Shown: piece after piece, positions 17,317 to 25,848 of the stretch
Numbering within the stretch: position 1 is the first letter of the stretch
Layout: each line of letters begins with the position of its first letter
Assembly: GCA_965200945.1 (NCBI GenBank)
Contig: OZ241749.1
Coordinates: 2,170,001 to 2,234,000 of the forward strand
Direction of reading: 5' to 3'
Length of the DNA: 64,000 nt
DNA from: JADCRZ01 sp965200945
GTDB lineage: Bacteria; Bacteroidota; Bacteroidia; Chitinophagales; Chitinophagaceae
Program-made: the position numbers and the translations under genes
The notes under the pieces: model-generated
Told to the model about the DNA's origin: nothing
Databases searched by the model: none
Seen by the model: the letters and a program-made list of their open reading frames with translations, nothing else

Positions 17317-18030
17317 TCAAAAGCCTTTCAATTCTTCCAGCGAGATCTTGTTCTCGTAGATCGCCTTGCCGACGATGGCGCCAGAGCAGCCGGCGTTGCG
17401 GAGGTCGTCGAGGTCCTGGATGGAACTGACGCCGCCGCTGGCGATCAGCTGCAGGCCGGTGAACTTCGACAGGATGCTTTTATACAGGGCGGTGGCCGGT
17501 CCCTGCAGGAGGCCGTCCTTTGCCACATCTGTACAAAATATTTGTGTAACCCCTTTTTCGCGATACTTCTCGATGAAATCATACACCCAGATATCCGTTG
17601 ATTCAAGCCAGCCGCCGACGGTGATCTTTTCCTGTTTTACATCCGCCCCCAGCAGAAACCGTTCGGGCTTGTACTGCAGGAGCCATTCCGAAAAAGTTTT
17701 TTCATCCTTCACGGCCAGACTCCCAATGGTGGCCAAGGCAGCCCCCGAATTGAACACGATCTCCAGGTCTTTTTCGGTTTTGATACCGCCTCCGAAATCG
17801 ATCACCAGCTTTGTTTTCCCGGCAATCTTTTCCAGCACTTTCCAATTCTTCACCGCGCCTTCTTTTGCCCCGTCGAGGTCTACCAGGTGTAGGCGCGAGA
17901 GCCCATAATCCTCGAACCGCATGGCCACTTCGAGTGGCTGGTCGTAATACACTTTTTTGTGCGCGTAATTGCCCTGCGTGAGCCGTACGCACTTGCCTTC
18001 GATGATGTCTATTGCCGGAATGATCTGCAT
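17317..18030 (-). CDS. hisA: Phosphoribosylformimino-5-aminoimidazole carboxamide ribotide isomerase
   Basis: 237 aa TIM barrel performing the Amadori rearrangement of ProFAR to PRFAR. Catalytic Asp8 is in MQIIPAIDIIEGKCVRL; the second half carries LGADVKQEKITVGGW with the second Asp. Phosphate loops DFGGGIKTEKD and ASGGVSSIQDL are clear. HisA is a homologue of TrpF, which is encoded in the same transcription unit. The gene follows hisH by 14 bp. Confidence 0.96.
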   Translation of the reverse strand: MQIIPAIDIIEGKCVRLTQGNYAHKKVYYDQPLEVAMRFEDYGLSRLHLVDLDGAKEGAVKNWKVLEKIAGKTKLVIDFGGGIKTEKDLEIVFNSGAALATIGSLAVKDEKTFSEWLLQYKPERFLLGADVKQEKITVGGWLESTDIWVYDFIEKYREKGVTQIFCTDVAKDGLLQGPATALYKSILSKFTGLQLIASGGVSSIQDLDDLRNAGCSGAIVGKAIYENKISLEELKGF

Positions 18031-18044
18031 GAGTTTGGTTTGGA

Positions 18045-18677
18045 TTAACGCCGCCCGTCTGGCAACCCGATGAAATTGCTGATCACCTGCGCGCCGGCCG
18101 AGGCGCTTTTTTCGGGATGGAACTGCACGCCGTAAAAATTGTCTTTTTGCAGCGCGGCACTGAAATCGGTGCCGTAATGCGCTGTAGCGATGGTATGCTC
18201 CCCGTACGCCGCATAATAACTGTGCACCAGGTAGATATAAGAATCTTCCGCAACCCCGCCAAACAGGGGCGACTTCAGGTTGAAGATATTGTTCCAGCCG
18301 ATCTGCGGCACTTTGAGCTTGCCCTGCCCGTTCCCGGCTGGTTCATCATGGGCGTAGGGTGCAAAACGGCGGACGGGCTCTTCGAAGATACCGATGCATT
18401 CGGTATCGTTCTCTTCGCTGGTCGCGCACATCAGCTGCATACCCAGGCAAATACCCAACACAGGCTGCCGCAGCCCTTTGATCACCCGATCGAGCTGCCG
18501 CTCCCGCAGGTAGTTCATAGCAGTACTCGCCTCCCCCACCCCCGGGAAGATCACCTTGTCGGCCGACTGTATCGCTTCCACATCGTCCGTCACCGCCGCA
18601 TCGATCCCGATGCGCTCCAATGCATACAGCACCGACTGCACATTGCCCGCATTGTATTTTATTATGACTGTGTTCAT
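18045..18677 (-). CDS. hisH: Imidazole glycerol phosphate synthase, glutaminase subunit
   Basis: 210 aa class I glutamine amidotransferase. Start ATG gives MNTVIIKYNAGNVQSV, the family N-terminus. Cys77 in LGICLGMQLM is the nucleophile; FYGVQFHPEKS supplies the catalytic His and Glu. It feeds ammonia to HisF. It is the first his gene behind trpA, 124 bp downstream, so his genes 5' of it (hisGDCB) are physically separated from this set by the trp genes. Confidence 0.97.
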   Translation of the reverse strand: MNTVIIKYNAGNVQSVLYALERIGIDAAVTDDVEAIQSADKVIFPGVGEASTAMNYLRERQLDRVIKGLRQPVLGICLGMQLMCATSEENDTECIGIFEEPVRRFAPYAHDEPAGNGQGKLKVPQIGWNNIFNLKSPLFGGVAEDSYIYLVHSYYAAYGEHTIATAHYGTDFSAALQKDNFYGVQFHPEKSASAGAQVISNFIGLPDGRR

Positions 18678-18715
18678 TTTTGTCTGAACGAGGATTAAAG
18701 GATGAAAAGAAGGAA
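18677..18715 (+). repeat. TGTCTGAA-type dispersed repeat between trpA and hisH
   Basis: Reads TTTTTGTCTGAACGAGGATT followed by AAAGGATGAAAAGAAGG, the clearest member of this family in the window. It sits just upstream of the hisH start codon, at the join between the trp and his gene blocks. Confidence 0.5.
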
Positions 18716-18801
18716 GGACCGCAGGGGCCCATCCCTTCCCTGGAAGGTGGGTTAAAGGACTGCTGCCCACAGCAGGTTTGGGCCTTTGCGTGAACGTTTC
18801 T

Positions 18802-19572
18802 TCAAATGATCCCCTCCAGAAAACCCTTCGTCGCTGCTGCGATCTCGCCGCCGCTTTGTTGCAGGGCGCGGATGTAGGCGCTGCCGATGATGGCGCCGTT
18901 GGCATACCGGCACGCATCGGTGAAGGTTTGTTTGTCTTTGATGCCGAAACCGACCAGCACCGGGTTGCGCAGGTTCATGGACTGCAGGCGTTGAAAATAC
19001 GCCTGCTGGTGCCCCAGGTCCACGTTCTTGCCGGTGGTGGAAGAAGATGAGACAGCATAGATAAAACCGCTGCTCAGCTCATCGATCTTTCTGATCCGCT
19101 CTTCCGATGTTTCCGGTGTAACAAGAAATACAAAGCTGAGTCCGTACTTGCGCATGTGAGCGCCGTATTCGGTATCGTACTCAAACATGGGAAGATCGGG
19201 CAGGATGATGCCGTCTACGGCCACATCGGCGGCCTGCTGGCAGAACCGTTCGAAGCCGAACTGCAGTACCGGGTTCATATAGCCCATCAGCAGCACGGGG
19301 AGATAGATCTTGTGACGGAACTCCCGCAGCTGGTCGAACAGCTTCTGGATCGTCATGCCGTTCTCAAGCGCCACGCCGTTGCTCTGCTGGATCACCGGCC
19401 CATCGGCCAGCGGATCGCTGTACGGCATGCCCAGCTCGATCATATCGGCGCCTCCGTCCTGCAGCGCCTGCATCACTTCGAGGGTGCTGTCGAGCTGCGG
19501 ATACCCGGCCGTGCAGTACACGTTGAGAATATTGCGGGTCTTGTTCTGAAAAAGGGTTTCTATCCTGTTCAT
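18802..19572 (-). CDS. trpA: Tryptophan synthase alpha subunit
   Basis: 256 aa TIM barrel that cleaves indole-3-glycerol phosphate to indole and glyceraldehyde 3-phosphate. Glu46 and Asp57 in IELGMPYSDPLADGP match the catalytic Glu49 and Asp60 of the Salmonella enzyme. YAVSSSSTTGK and VGFGIKDKQT are the phosphate-binding segments. It starts 24 bp after trpB, as expected for subunits of one complex. Confidence 0.97.
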   Translation of the reverse strand: MNRIETLFQNKTRNILNVYCTAGYPQLDSTLEVMQALQDGGADMIELGMPYSDPLADGPVIQQSNGVALENGMTIQKLFDQLREFRHKIYLPVLLMGYMNPVLQFGFERFCQQAADVAVDGIILPDLPMFEYDTEYGAHMRKYGLSFVFLVTPETSEERIRKIDELSSGFIYAVSSSSTTGKNVDLGHQQAYFQRLQSMNLRNPVLVGFGIKDKQTFTDACRYANGAIIGSAYIRALQQSGGEIAAATKGFLEGII

Positions 19573-19596
19573 GTCGTCTGGTTTGTTGGGTGTGGG

Positions 19597-20772
19597 CTAC
19601 AATGCCTTCATATAGGTTGCCATGTCTTTGTCGCCCCGGCCGCTCAGGCACACGATCACGTTGTCATCGGGCGTCAGCTTCAGCTGGTTCAGGGCAGAGA
19701 GGGCATGCGCCGATTCCAAGGCGGGGATGATCCCTTCCAGCCGGGCCAGCTCGAAAGCAGCCTGCACCGATTCATTGTCGGTGGCGCTCAGGAACATGCC
19801 GCGTTTGCTGTGAAACAGGTGTGCGTGCAACGGACCGATGCCGGGATAGTCGAGCCCGGCGGAGATGCTGTGCGGTTCCACCACCTGCCCGTCTGCCGTC
19901 TGCATCACGAGGCTCTTGCTGCCATGGAGCACACCCGGCGTGCCGAGCTGCGTGGTAGCAGCACTGAAGCCGCTGCCGACGCCCTGTCCGGCGGCTTCCA
20001 CCGCCACCAGTTTTACTTCTTCTTCATCGAGGAAATGATAAAAAGCGCCTGCCGCGTTGCTGCCGCCGCCGACGCAGGCCAATACATAATCGGGCAGGTC
20101 GGTACCGGTTTTCTCCTTGAGCTGTTTTTTCATTTCCTGGCTGATGATGCTCTGGAAACGCGCTACCATATCGGGATAAGGATGCGGCCCTACCACGCTG
20201 CCGATGATATAATGCGTGTCGACCGGGTTGTTGATCCAGTCGCGGATCGCTTCGTTGGTCGCGTCTTTCAGGGTTTTGCTGCCGCTGGTAGCGGGGATCA
20301 CGGTAGCACCGAGCATCTTCATGCGGGCCACGTTGGGCGCCTGGCGCTCCATGTCTTTCTCGCCCATGTACACGATGCATTCAACGCCTTTGAGGGCGCA
20401 CACGGTGGCGGTGGCCACCCCATGTTGCCCCGCACCGGTTTCGGCGATGATACGCTTTTTGCCCAGCCGTTCGGCGAGCAGGATCTGTCCGACCGTATTG
20501 TTGATCTTGTGGGCGCCGGTATGGCAAAGATCTTCGCGTTTCAGAAAGATCCGGGTGCCGTATTTTTCGCTGAGGCGTTTTGCGAAATAGAGCGGCGTGG
20601 GCCTGCCCACATAGTCGTGCAGCAGTTCCGCCATTTCATGCTGAAACCCGCTGTCCTGCATGATCTGCAGGTATTTGGTCCTGAGCTCTTCCACGTTGGG
20701 ATACAGCATTTCGGGAATATAAGCGCCCCCGAATTGTCCGTAATAGCCCTGTTCACTTACACCGTATTTCAT
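19597..20772 (-). CDS. trpB: Tryptophan synthase beta subunit
   Basis: 391 aa. TrpB condenses indole, channelled from TrpA, with serine. The PLP lysine is Lys89 in HTGAHKINNT; the phosphate-binding glycine loop is CVGGGSNAAG; AETGAGQHGVAT holds the catalytic Glu region. This is the TrpB1 type that pairs with TrpA. A 204-bp gap with a strong inverted repeat separates it from trpF. Confidence 0.97.
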   Translation of the reverse strand: MKYGVSEQGYYGQFGGAYIPEMLYPNVEELRTKYLQIMQDSGFQHEMAELLHDYVGRPTPLYFAKRLSEKYGTRIFLKREDLCHTGAHKINNTVGQILLAERLGKKRIIAETGAGQHGVATATVCALKGVECIVYMGEKDMERQAPNVARMKMLGATVIPATSGSKTLKDATNEAIRDWINNPVDTHYIIGSVVGPHPYPDMVARFQSIISQEMKKQLKEKTGTDLPDYVLACVGGGSNAAGAFYHFLDEEEVKLVAVEAAGQGVGSGFSAATTQLGTPGVLHGSKSLVMQTADGQVVEPHSISAGLDYPGIGPLHAHLFHSKRGMFLSATDNESVQAAFELARLEGIIPALESAHALSALNQLKLTPDDNVIVCLSGRGDKDMATYMKAL

Positions 20773-20817
20773 CGTACTGTTTTATATGTTTGTAGTATTC
20801 CCCGGCCCGGTAATCCA

Positions 20818-20878
20818 GCGTTCCATCGGACCATTCGATCCGCTGAACGGGCGGTCAACAGCCGTTCCGATGGAACGC
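20818..20878. repeat. Perfect 13-bp inverted repeat between trpF and trpB
   Basis: GCGTTCCATCGGA (20818-20830) is repeated inverted at 20866-20878, enclosing a further GAACGG/CCGTTC pairing. There is no T-run, so it is not a normal terminator. It lies in the longest inter-trp gap and could be a processing or mRNA-stabilising hairpin, or a repeat element. Confidence 0.65.
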
Positions 20879-20976
20879 GTTTGCCATAAGCCCGTTCATC
20901 TCCCCCCTCAGGTGTTCCTGGCGGAACAAGGAAAGTCTGAATGATGTGAAAAGCGGTGATTCCCAACCTCTATTCC

Positions 20977-21618
20977 TTATTGGCCACCATCCTTCAATTC
21001 ATGAATGAACGTCTTTACTTTCTGCATATCCTTCACTCCCGGGCTCACTTCGAATTTGCTGTTGATGTCGACGGCGAAGAGGGCGTTGGCGGCGGGCTTT
21101 TTGGAAAACTCCAGGAGCCGACCGGTGTCGCCGGGTTCGATGCCGCCGCTCAGGAAGAACGGTTTGCCGATCACGCTTCCTTCCAGAATATCCCAGTTGA
21201 ATTTTTTACCGGTACCGCCGTACCCCACGCCTTCCGTATCGAACAGGAACATGTCGCACATGCTCATATAGGGCCGTATCATCCATTCTATATGATCGTT
21301 GTCGCTGAGGCGGAACGCTTTTACGACAGAAATATAATCGGCGATCTTTTCGCAGTACTTGGGTGTTTCATCACCGTGCAGCTGCACCATATGGAGGCGG
21401 CATTCATCCACCATCTGCAGCACATGATCCATCGGCGTGTTCACGAACACACCTACCTTGTTGATGTCGTTCTGCCTCCTTATCTGAGCGGTGGTGAGAT
21501 GTCGCAGAACATACCGCGGTGACTTGGGGTAGAAAATAAAGCCTGCGAAAGTGGCTCCGATTTCATTGAGCTTTTCCACCTGGTCTATCTCCGTCATACC
21601 ACACACTTTTACTCTCAT
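20977..21618 (-). CDS. trpF: Phosphoribosylanthranilate isomerase
   Basis: 213 aa TIM barrel doing the Amadori step from PRA to CdRP. The catalytic Cys is Cys7 in RVKVCGMTEIDQV; the general acid Asp lies in the NKVGVFVN..QLHGDE half and later DTEGVGYGGTGKKFNWD. The SGGIEPGDTGRLLE loop binds phosphate. Its first four bases overlap the trpC stop (ATGA type), indicating translational coupling. Confidence 0.95.
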   Translation of the reverse strand: MRVKVCGMTEIDQVEKLNEIGATFAGFIFYPKSPRYVLRHLTTAQIRRQNDINKVGVFVNTPMDHVLQMVDECRLHMVQLHGDETPKYCEKIADYISVVKAFRLSDNDHIEWMIRPYMSMCDMFLFDTEGVGYGGTGKKFNWDILEGSVIGKPFFLSGGIEPGDTGRLLEFSKKPAANALFAVDINSKFEVSPGVKDMQKVKTFIHELKDGGQ

Positions 21619-22409
21619 GAAACGCCATGTTTTAGTTGATGAACAAACCGGGTAAAGGCAATCGCCGGATCGGGTTCTTTCATGAAGGCTTCGCCCAGCA
21701 GGAACCCCTCGAATCCGTGATCCTTAAGAAGAGCAATCGTTGTTACATCACTGATACCGCTTTCGGATATCTTTGTTTTGCCGGCCGGGATCTGTGCACC
21801 CAGCCTGATAGAAGTATCGATATCTACCGTAAATGTTTTCAGGTCGCGGTTGTTTACGCCTACCAGATCCACCTCATCGCAGATATGGCGCAATTCATCT
21901 TCATTGTGTATCTCCAGCAACACTTCAAGGCCGAGTGAATGTGCGAAGCGGGCCATAGACTGAACCTGCGCGGGCTGAAGGCAGGCTGCAATGAGCAGGA
22001 TAACATCGGCCCCCATTGATCTCGCCTCTACGATCTGGTACTCGTCGATCATAAAATCTTTGCGCAGAACCGGAATCGAGTTGACCCTTGCCCTGATGAG
22101 GTCTTCCCGGCTGCCACCGAAAAAAGCGTGGTCGGTAAGCACAGACAACCCGGAGGCGCCCGCTGCTGTATAAGCCTCGGTGATCTTTACCGGGTCGGCG
22201 TCGGCCAGGAACAATCCTTTTGAGGGCGACCTGCGTTTGAATTCCGCGATGATGCCGGTAAGTTCCGGGTCGGAAAGGGAAGCTTTAAGCGAAAGGGTTG
22301 AGCGGGAAAAAAAAGGGCTCTGCTCGAGTTGCGCAGCAGACACCGCGGCTTTTGCCTGTTCAACTTCACCGAACTTAGATGCAACAATTGTGTCGAGTAT
22401 ATTTGCCAT
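21615..22409 (-). CDS. trpC: Indole-3-glycerol phosphate synthase
   Basis: 264 aa TIM barrel that closes the indole ring. EFKRRSPSKG holds the catalytic lysines, VLTDHAFFGGS and VLRKDFMIDEYQI include further active-site Lys/Glu, and GVNNRDLKTF and SESGIS complete the phosphate site. It is monofunctional: trpF is a separate gene overlapping it by 4 bp. Confidence 0.97.
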   Translation of the reverse strand: MANILDTIVASKFGEVEQAKAAVSAAQLEQSPFFSRSTLSLKASLSDPELTGIIAEFKRRSPSKGLFLADADPVKITEAYTAAGASGLSVLTDHAFFGGSREDLIRARVNSIPVLRKDFMIDEYQIVEARSMGADVILLIAACLQPAQVQSMARFAHSLGLEVLLEIHNEDELRHICDEVDLVGVNNRDLKTFTVDIDTSIRLGAQIPAGKTKISESGISDVTTIALLKDHGFEGFLLGEAFMKEPDPAIAFTRFVHQLKHGVS

Positions 22410-22430
22410 GCCAGGTCTGCCGGATATGAT

Positions 22431-23423
22431 TTATTGCAAAGAAATGAGTTTTCGAAGACTCTCGTATGCTTTCCCGCTTTCGAGGCTGTCGACCGCGGCC
22501 GCGTACGCATCTTCGTATTCGCCGTATTTGCCGGTGCAATTTAAGGCCATTGCGGCATTGGCGAGCACAACCGCGTTCTGCGCCCAGCTTCCCTCCCCTT
22601 TCAGGATCTTCCTGAACATCTGGGTAGCCTCTTCAATTGTGGTGCCACCATAAATGTCTGACGGACTCACCATCCGCTTGCCGAGCGCTTCCGGCGTATA
22701 GACCTTTTCGCCCTTGTTGGTGATCACTTTGGTATCGCTGGTCAGGGAGATCTCATCGTAACCGTCGAGACTGTAGATGATGGTGAACGCTTTGTTGCCC
22801 TGCTGCAGGAGGTAATTATAGATGCGGGCCATCTCCAGGTTGAACACGCCGACAAGCTGAAAATCAGGGAAGGCGGGATTGACCATGGGCCCAAGCATAT
22901 TGAAGAAAGTGCGGACGCCGAGGTTCTTGCGGATGCCCGACACCGCTTTAAGGGCCGGATGGAACAAGGGTGCATGCAGGAAACAAATGCCGGCCTCATC
23001 CACTTCCTTCCTGAGCCGGTCGGGATCGTTCTTGAACGAATAGCCGAGCTGTTCCATCACGTTGGAAGCGCCGCTCACCGATGTCACTCCGTAGTTGCCG
23101 TGCTTGGCCACTTTGGCGCCGGTACCTGCCACGATAAAACAGCTGAGCGTGGAGATATTGAACGTATTCTTTCCGTCTCCTCCCGTACCCACGATGTCGA
23201 GCACCGAGTACCCGTCGAGGTCGATGCGGACGCAAAGCTCCAGCAGCGCATCGCGGAAACCCTGCAGCTCGGCGATGGTGATGCTGCGCATCAGGAACAC
23301 GGTCACAAAAGCGGTGACCTCCGTTTCATTGTACACGTTGCGGGCTATGTTCACGAGCACTTCCTTTGCCTGCAGGCGGGTCAGCGTTTTATGCTCGAAT
23401 AAGAACTGAAGGATCTTCTTCAT
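22431..23423 (-). CDS. trpD: Anthranilate phosphoribosyltransferase
   Basis: 330 aa, usual length. It joins anthranilate to PRPP. The PRPP-binding loop DIVGTGGDGKNTFN lies around residues 77-89, KHGNYGVTSVSGASN is the conserved anthranilate-site segment, and the downstream NMLGPMVNP motif is intact. It is not fused to TrpG. A 162-bp gap with small hairpins but no gene separates it from trpG. Confidence 0.96.
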   Translation of the reverse strand: MKKILQFLFEHKTLTRLQAKEVLVNIARNVYNETEVTAFVTVFLMRSITIAELQGFRDALLELCVRIDLDGYSVLDIVGTGGDGKNTFNISTLSCFIVAGTGAKVAKHGNYGVTSVSGASNVMEQLGYSFKNDPDRLRKEVDEAGICFLHAPLFHPALKAVSGIRKNLGVRTFFNMLGPMVNPAFPDFQLVGVFNLEMARIYNYLLQQGNKAFTIIYSLDGYDEISLTSDTKVITNKGEKVYTPEALGKRMVSPSDIYGGTTIEEATQMFRKILKGEGSWAQNAVVLANAAMALNCTGKYGEYEDAYAAAVDSLESGKAYESLRKLISLQ

Positions 23424-23585
23424 ATCGAAAAGTTATAAAACATTGTATGATGAAATTCGGATACAGGATCGATCGATGTCAGGCAAGCTGTTTTTCCAGG
23501 CGCCGGGTCCGTGGCAAGGCACTCCACGGTTTGAAACCGAGGCACGCCAACCCAGCCATGCCTGGCGTCTGCCGGATAAATCGAC

Positions 23586-24170
23586 CTATTCCTTCACCCA
23601 GTTGCGGAGCATCTTCTCTCCCAGCGGCGTCAGTACGCTTTCGGGATGGAACTGGACGCCCTGTACGTCATAGGTTTTGTGCTGCAGCGCCATGATGAAT
23701 CCGTTCTCATCTTCCGCCGTAATTTCCAGCACTTCCGGAAACCCTTCTTTCGCCACGATCCAGCTGTGGTAGCGGCCAACTTCCATCTCTTCGGGAAGCC
23801 CGCTGAATACGCGGTTCCCCGGCACTTCATCCCCTGCCCGCCTCTTTACCGGCGTGGCAATGCCATGGTACACTTCGCTCAGGTTGATGAGCGTACCGCC
23901 AAACGCCTCACCGATCGCCTGATGACCCAGGCATACGCCCAGAATAGATTTGCCGGATGCATATTCCTTTATCAAAGGCAGCAGCAGTCCCGCTTCCGCC
24001 GGAACGCCCGGTCCGGGAGACAGCACGATCTTATCGTACTCTTTCACTTTCTCCAGCGGGATCTTGTCGTTCCGGTATACATCCACCCTGGCGCCCGTGA
24101 TCTTCTCCACCAGGTGAACCAGGTTATAAGTAAAGGAATCGTAATTGTCGAAAACCAGTATCCGTGTCAT
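23586..24170 (-). CDS. trpG: Anthranilate synthase component II (glutamine amidotransferase)
   Basis: 194 aa. The start is the ATG of MTRILVFDNYDSFTYNLVH; an in-frame upstream codon would add 12 unrelated residues. Cys80 in LGVCLGHQAIGE is the nucleophile, and VQFHPESVLT supplies His and Glu. It gives ammonia to TrpE; in many bacteria the same protein also serves PabB for folate synthesis, which cannot be judged here. Confidence 0.95.
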   Translation of the reverse strand: MTRILVFDNYDSFTYNLVHLVEKITGARVDVYRNDKIPLEKVKEYDKIVLSPGPGVPAEAGLLLPLIKEYASGKSILGVCLGHQAIGEAFGGTLINLSEVYHGIATPVKRRAGDEVPGNRVFSGLPEEMEVGRYHSWIVAKEGFPEVLEITAEDENGFIMALQHKTYDVQGVQFHPESVLTPLGEKMLRNWVKE

Positions 24171-24207
24171 GAAATTGTGTTTATTTGTAATACTCTCCCG
24201 TTTCACC

Positions 24208-25623
24208 CTACTCCACTTCTTCCGCCATCCTGATAGCAGCCTTCAGGGCGTTGAGTTTGTTGTTTACTTCCAGCAGTTCGCTATCAGGTTTGGAGGCGGC
24301 CACAACGCCGGCGCCGGCCTGGTACACCAGTGAATTGTTCCTGCTGAGCATGGTCCTGATCATAATGGCGTGGTTGCAGCTTCCGTCGAAGCCGATCGAA
24401 CCGATGCAGCCGCCATAGTAGCTGCGGGCCGTGGTTTCATAGCGGTCGATCAGCTCCATGGCCTTGAACTTGGGAGCGCCGCTCAGCGTGCCCGCCGGGA
24501 AGCTGACAGCTAGGAGGTGGAAAGGATTTGTATCCGGGCGCACGTTACCCGTAACCTCGCTTACCATATGGATCACGTGACTGTAGTAATTGATCTTCTT
24601 GTAACTGCTCACCACCACGTTGTCGCAGAGGCGGCTCAGGTCGTTGCGGGCCAGGTCGACCAGCATCACGTGCTCGGCGTTTTCCTTGGGGTCGGCCAGC
24701 AGTTTTTCTGCGAGCAGCTTGTCGGTCGCATCATCGCCTGTTCGCCGGAAGGTGCCGGCAATGGGATGCACCACGGCCTGTCCGTTCTGAATGATCAGCT
24801 GGCTTTCCGGACTCGATCCGATCAGCCGGTAGTCGCCATAATCGAAATAAAAAAGGTAGGGGGAAGGATTGATGCTGCGCAGGGCGCGGTACACATTGAA
24901 TTCATCGCCGGCGAATGACTGCTGAAAGCGCCGGCTGAGCACGATCTGGAACACATCGCCCCGGTAACAGCTCTGGATGCCTTTGGATACCATGTCTATA
25001 TACTGCTCGTCGCGGATGTTGGAAGTTTCATCTCCCACTGTGCGGAAAGGATACCTGGGCACATCCCTGCTGCGGATCAGTCCTTCCACGATCGGTAGCT
25101 CGCTCTCGAGTCCTTTGATCCTGTTCTCGTAGATAAACAATTCATCCTTGTAATGGTTGATCGCGATCACATACTGATAGAGGCGGTAGCGCATCAGCGG
25201 GATGGCGGGCGGCTCGGTGCTTTCGGTGGTAAGTTTGATGGTTTCGAAGAACTGGATGGCGTCGAAGGTGGTATAGCCGAAAAAGCCCTGCACCGCGTTG
25301 CCGGGTTTTGGCAGGGGCTTTACATCGAAGCGCTGCATAAAATTCCAGAGAATATCGGGCACTTTGGCAACATCGGTGATCGGTGTACGTTCAGGTTTTT
25401 CACCGGGCAGCTTGAACTCGATCTCCTGGGTGTTCGTGATCTCGATGCCGGCGATGGCGTTGATGCCGATGAAAGAGTAGCTGTTGTCGCTGGCATGGAA
25501 GTCGGCGCTTTCCAGCAGGATGGTATCGCGGAAGCGGTCGCGCAGGCGAAGGTAGATGCCGACGGGCGTATACAAATCCGCCAGCATTTTCTTATATGTT
25601 GTAATGACTTCGATCTTTTTCAT
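24208..25623 (-). CDS. trpE: Anthranilate synthase component I
   Basis: 471 aa. TrpE converts chorismate and ammonia to anthranilate. The LLESAD motif at residues 36-41 is the classic tryptophan feedback-inhibition site, so the enzyme is probably end-product controlled. The C-terminal chorismate-binding domain shows PIAGTFRRTG, MLVDLARNDLSRLC and FPAGTLSGAPK. It is the first enzyme gene of the trp-his unit and is preceded by a leader peptide and a terminator. A small GTTACC/GGTAAC hairpin lies 12 bp before its start codon. Confidence 0.97.
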   Translation of the reverse strand: MKKIEVITTYKKMLADLYTPVGIYLRLRDRFRDTILLESADFHASDNSYSFIGINAIAGIEITNTQEIEFKLPGEKPERTPITDVAKVPDILWNFMQRFDVKPLPKPGNAVQGFFGYTTFDAIQFFETIKLTTESTEPPAIPLMRYRLYQYVIAINHYKDELFIYENRIKGLESELPIVEGLIRSRDVPRYPFRTVGDETSNIRDEQYIDMVSKGIQSCYRGDVFQIVLSRRFQQSFAGDEFNVYRALRSINPSPYLFYFDYGDYRLIGSSPESQLIIQNGQAVVHPIAGTFRRTGDDATDKLLAEKLLADPKENAEHVMLVDLARNDLSRLCDNVVVSSYKKINYYSHVIHMVSEVTGNVRPDTNPFHLLAVSFPAGTLSGAPKFKAMELIDRYETTARSYYGGCIGSIGFDGSCNHAIMIRTMLSRNNSLVYQAGAGVVAASKPDSELLEVNNKLNALKAAIRMAEEVE

Positions 25624-25651
25624 ATTCCAGATTTGTTACCGGACAGGTAAC

Positions 25652-25684
25652 GGCTAAAAATAAAAAACCCCGGAGGACCGGGGC
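25652..25684 (-). terminator. trp operon attenuator (intrinsic terminator)
   Basis: On the minus strand, stem CCCCGG-TCCT-CCGGGG is followed by TTTTTTATTTTT, ahead of trpE and behind the leader peptide. A competing pairing is available: GGGGTAA (25720-25726, covering the last Trp codon and end of the leader) with TTGCCCC (25680-25686), extended by TAAT/ATTA. It would take away the 5' arm of the terminator. This is the expected antiterminator/terminator choice. Confidence 0.85.
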
Positions 25685-25715
25685 AATATGGTAATACATA
25701 AAATCAGCAATAGCA

Positions 25716-25778
25716 TTACTTACCCCAGATAGAGTCAGTATGCCACCACCAGTATTTATTTGCGATATTTGTATTCAT
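25716..25778 (-). CDS. trpL: trp operon leader peptide
   Basis: 20 codons encoding MNTNIANKYWWWHTDSIWGK, with three consecutive Trp codons and a fourth near the end. It lies between a strong promoter and the trp terminator, 93 bp before trpE. In ribosome-mediated attenuation, a ribosome stalled at the Trp codons for lack of charged tRNA-Trp lets the antiterminator form; a ribosome reaching the stop codon covers the antiterminator arm and termination follows. The positions fit: the WWW codons (25743-25751) lie about 17 nt before the antiterminator arm, and the stop codon lies next to it. Confidence 0.88.
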   Translation of the reverse strand: MNTNIANKYWWWHTDSIWGK

Positions 25779-25785
25779 TGCGGCA

Positions 25786-25816
25786 CAAATATGAAAGCTA
25801 TTTCTGAATCGACAAA
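25786..25816 (-). promoter_or_regulatory. trp operon promoter
   Basis: Minus strand TTTG (25813-25816), 19-bp spacer, CATATTTG (25786-25793): the Bacteroidota TTTG-N19-TAnnTTTG pattern with one mismatch. Only 7 nt separate the -7 box from the trpL ATG, so the mRNA probably starts at or within a few bases of the start codon. Confidence 0.7.
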
Positions 25817-25848
25817 AAAAATTTGTTTCCATTTATTAAAACCGCTTT

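Noticed and set aside
19156..20889. 577-codon plus-strand frame across trpA-trpB
   Set aside because: It runs antisense to two certain genes and has no recognisable protein features.
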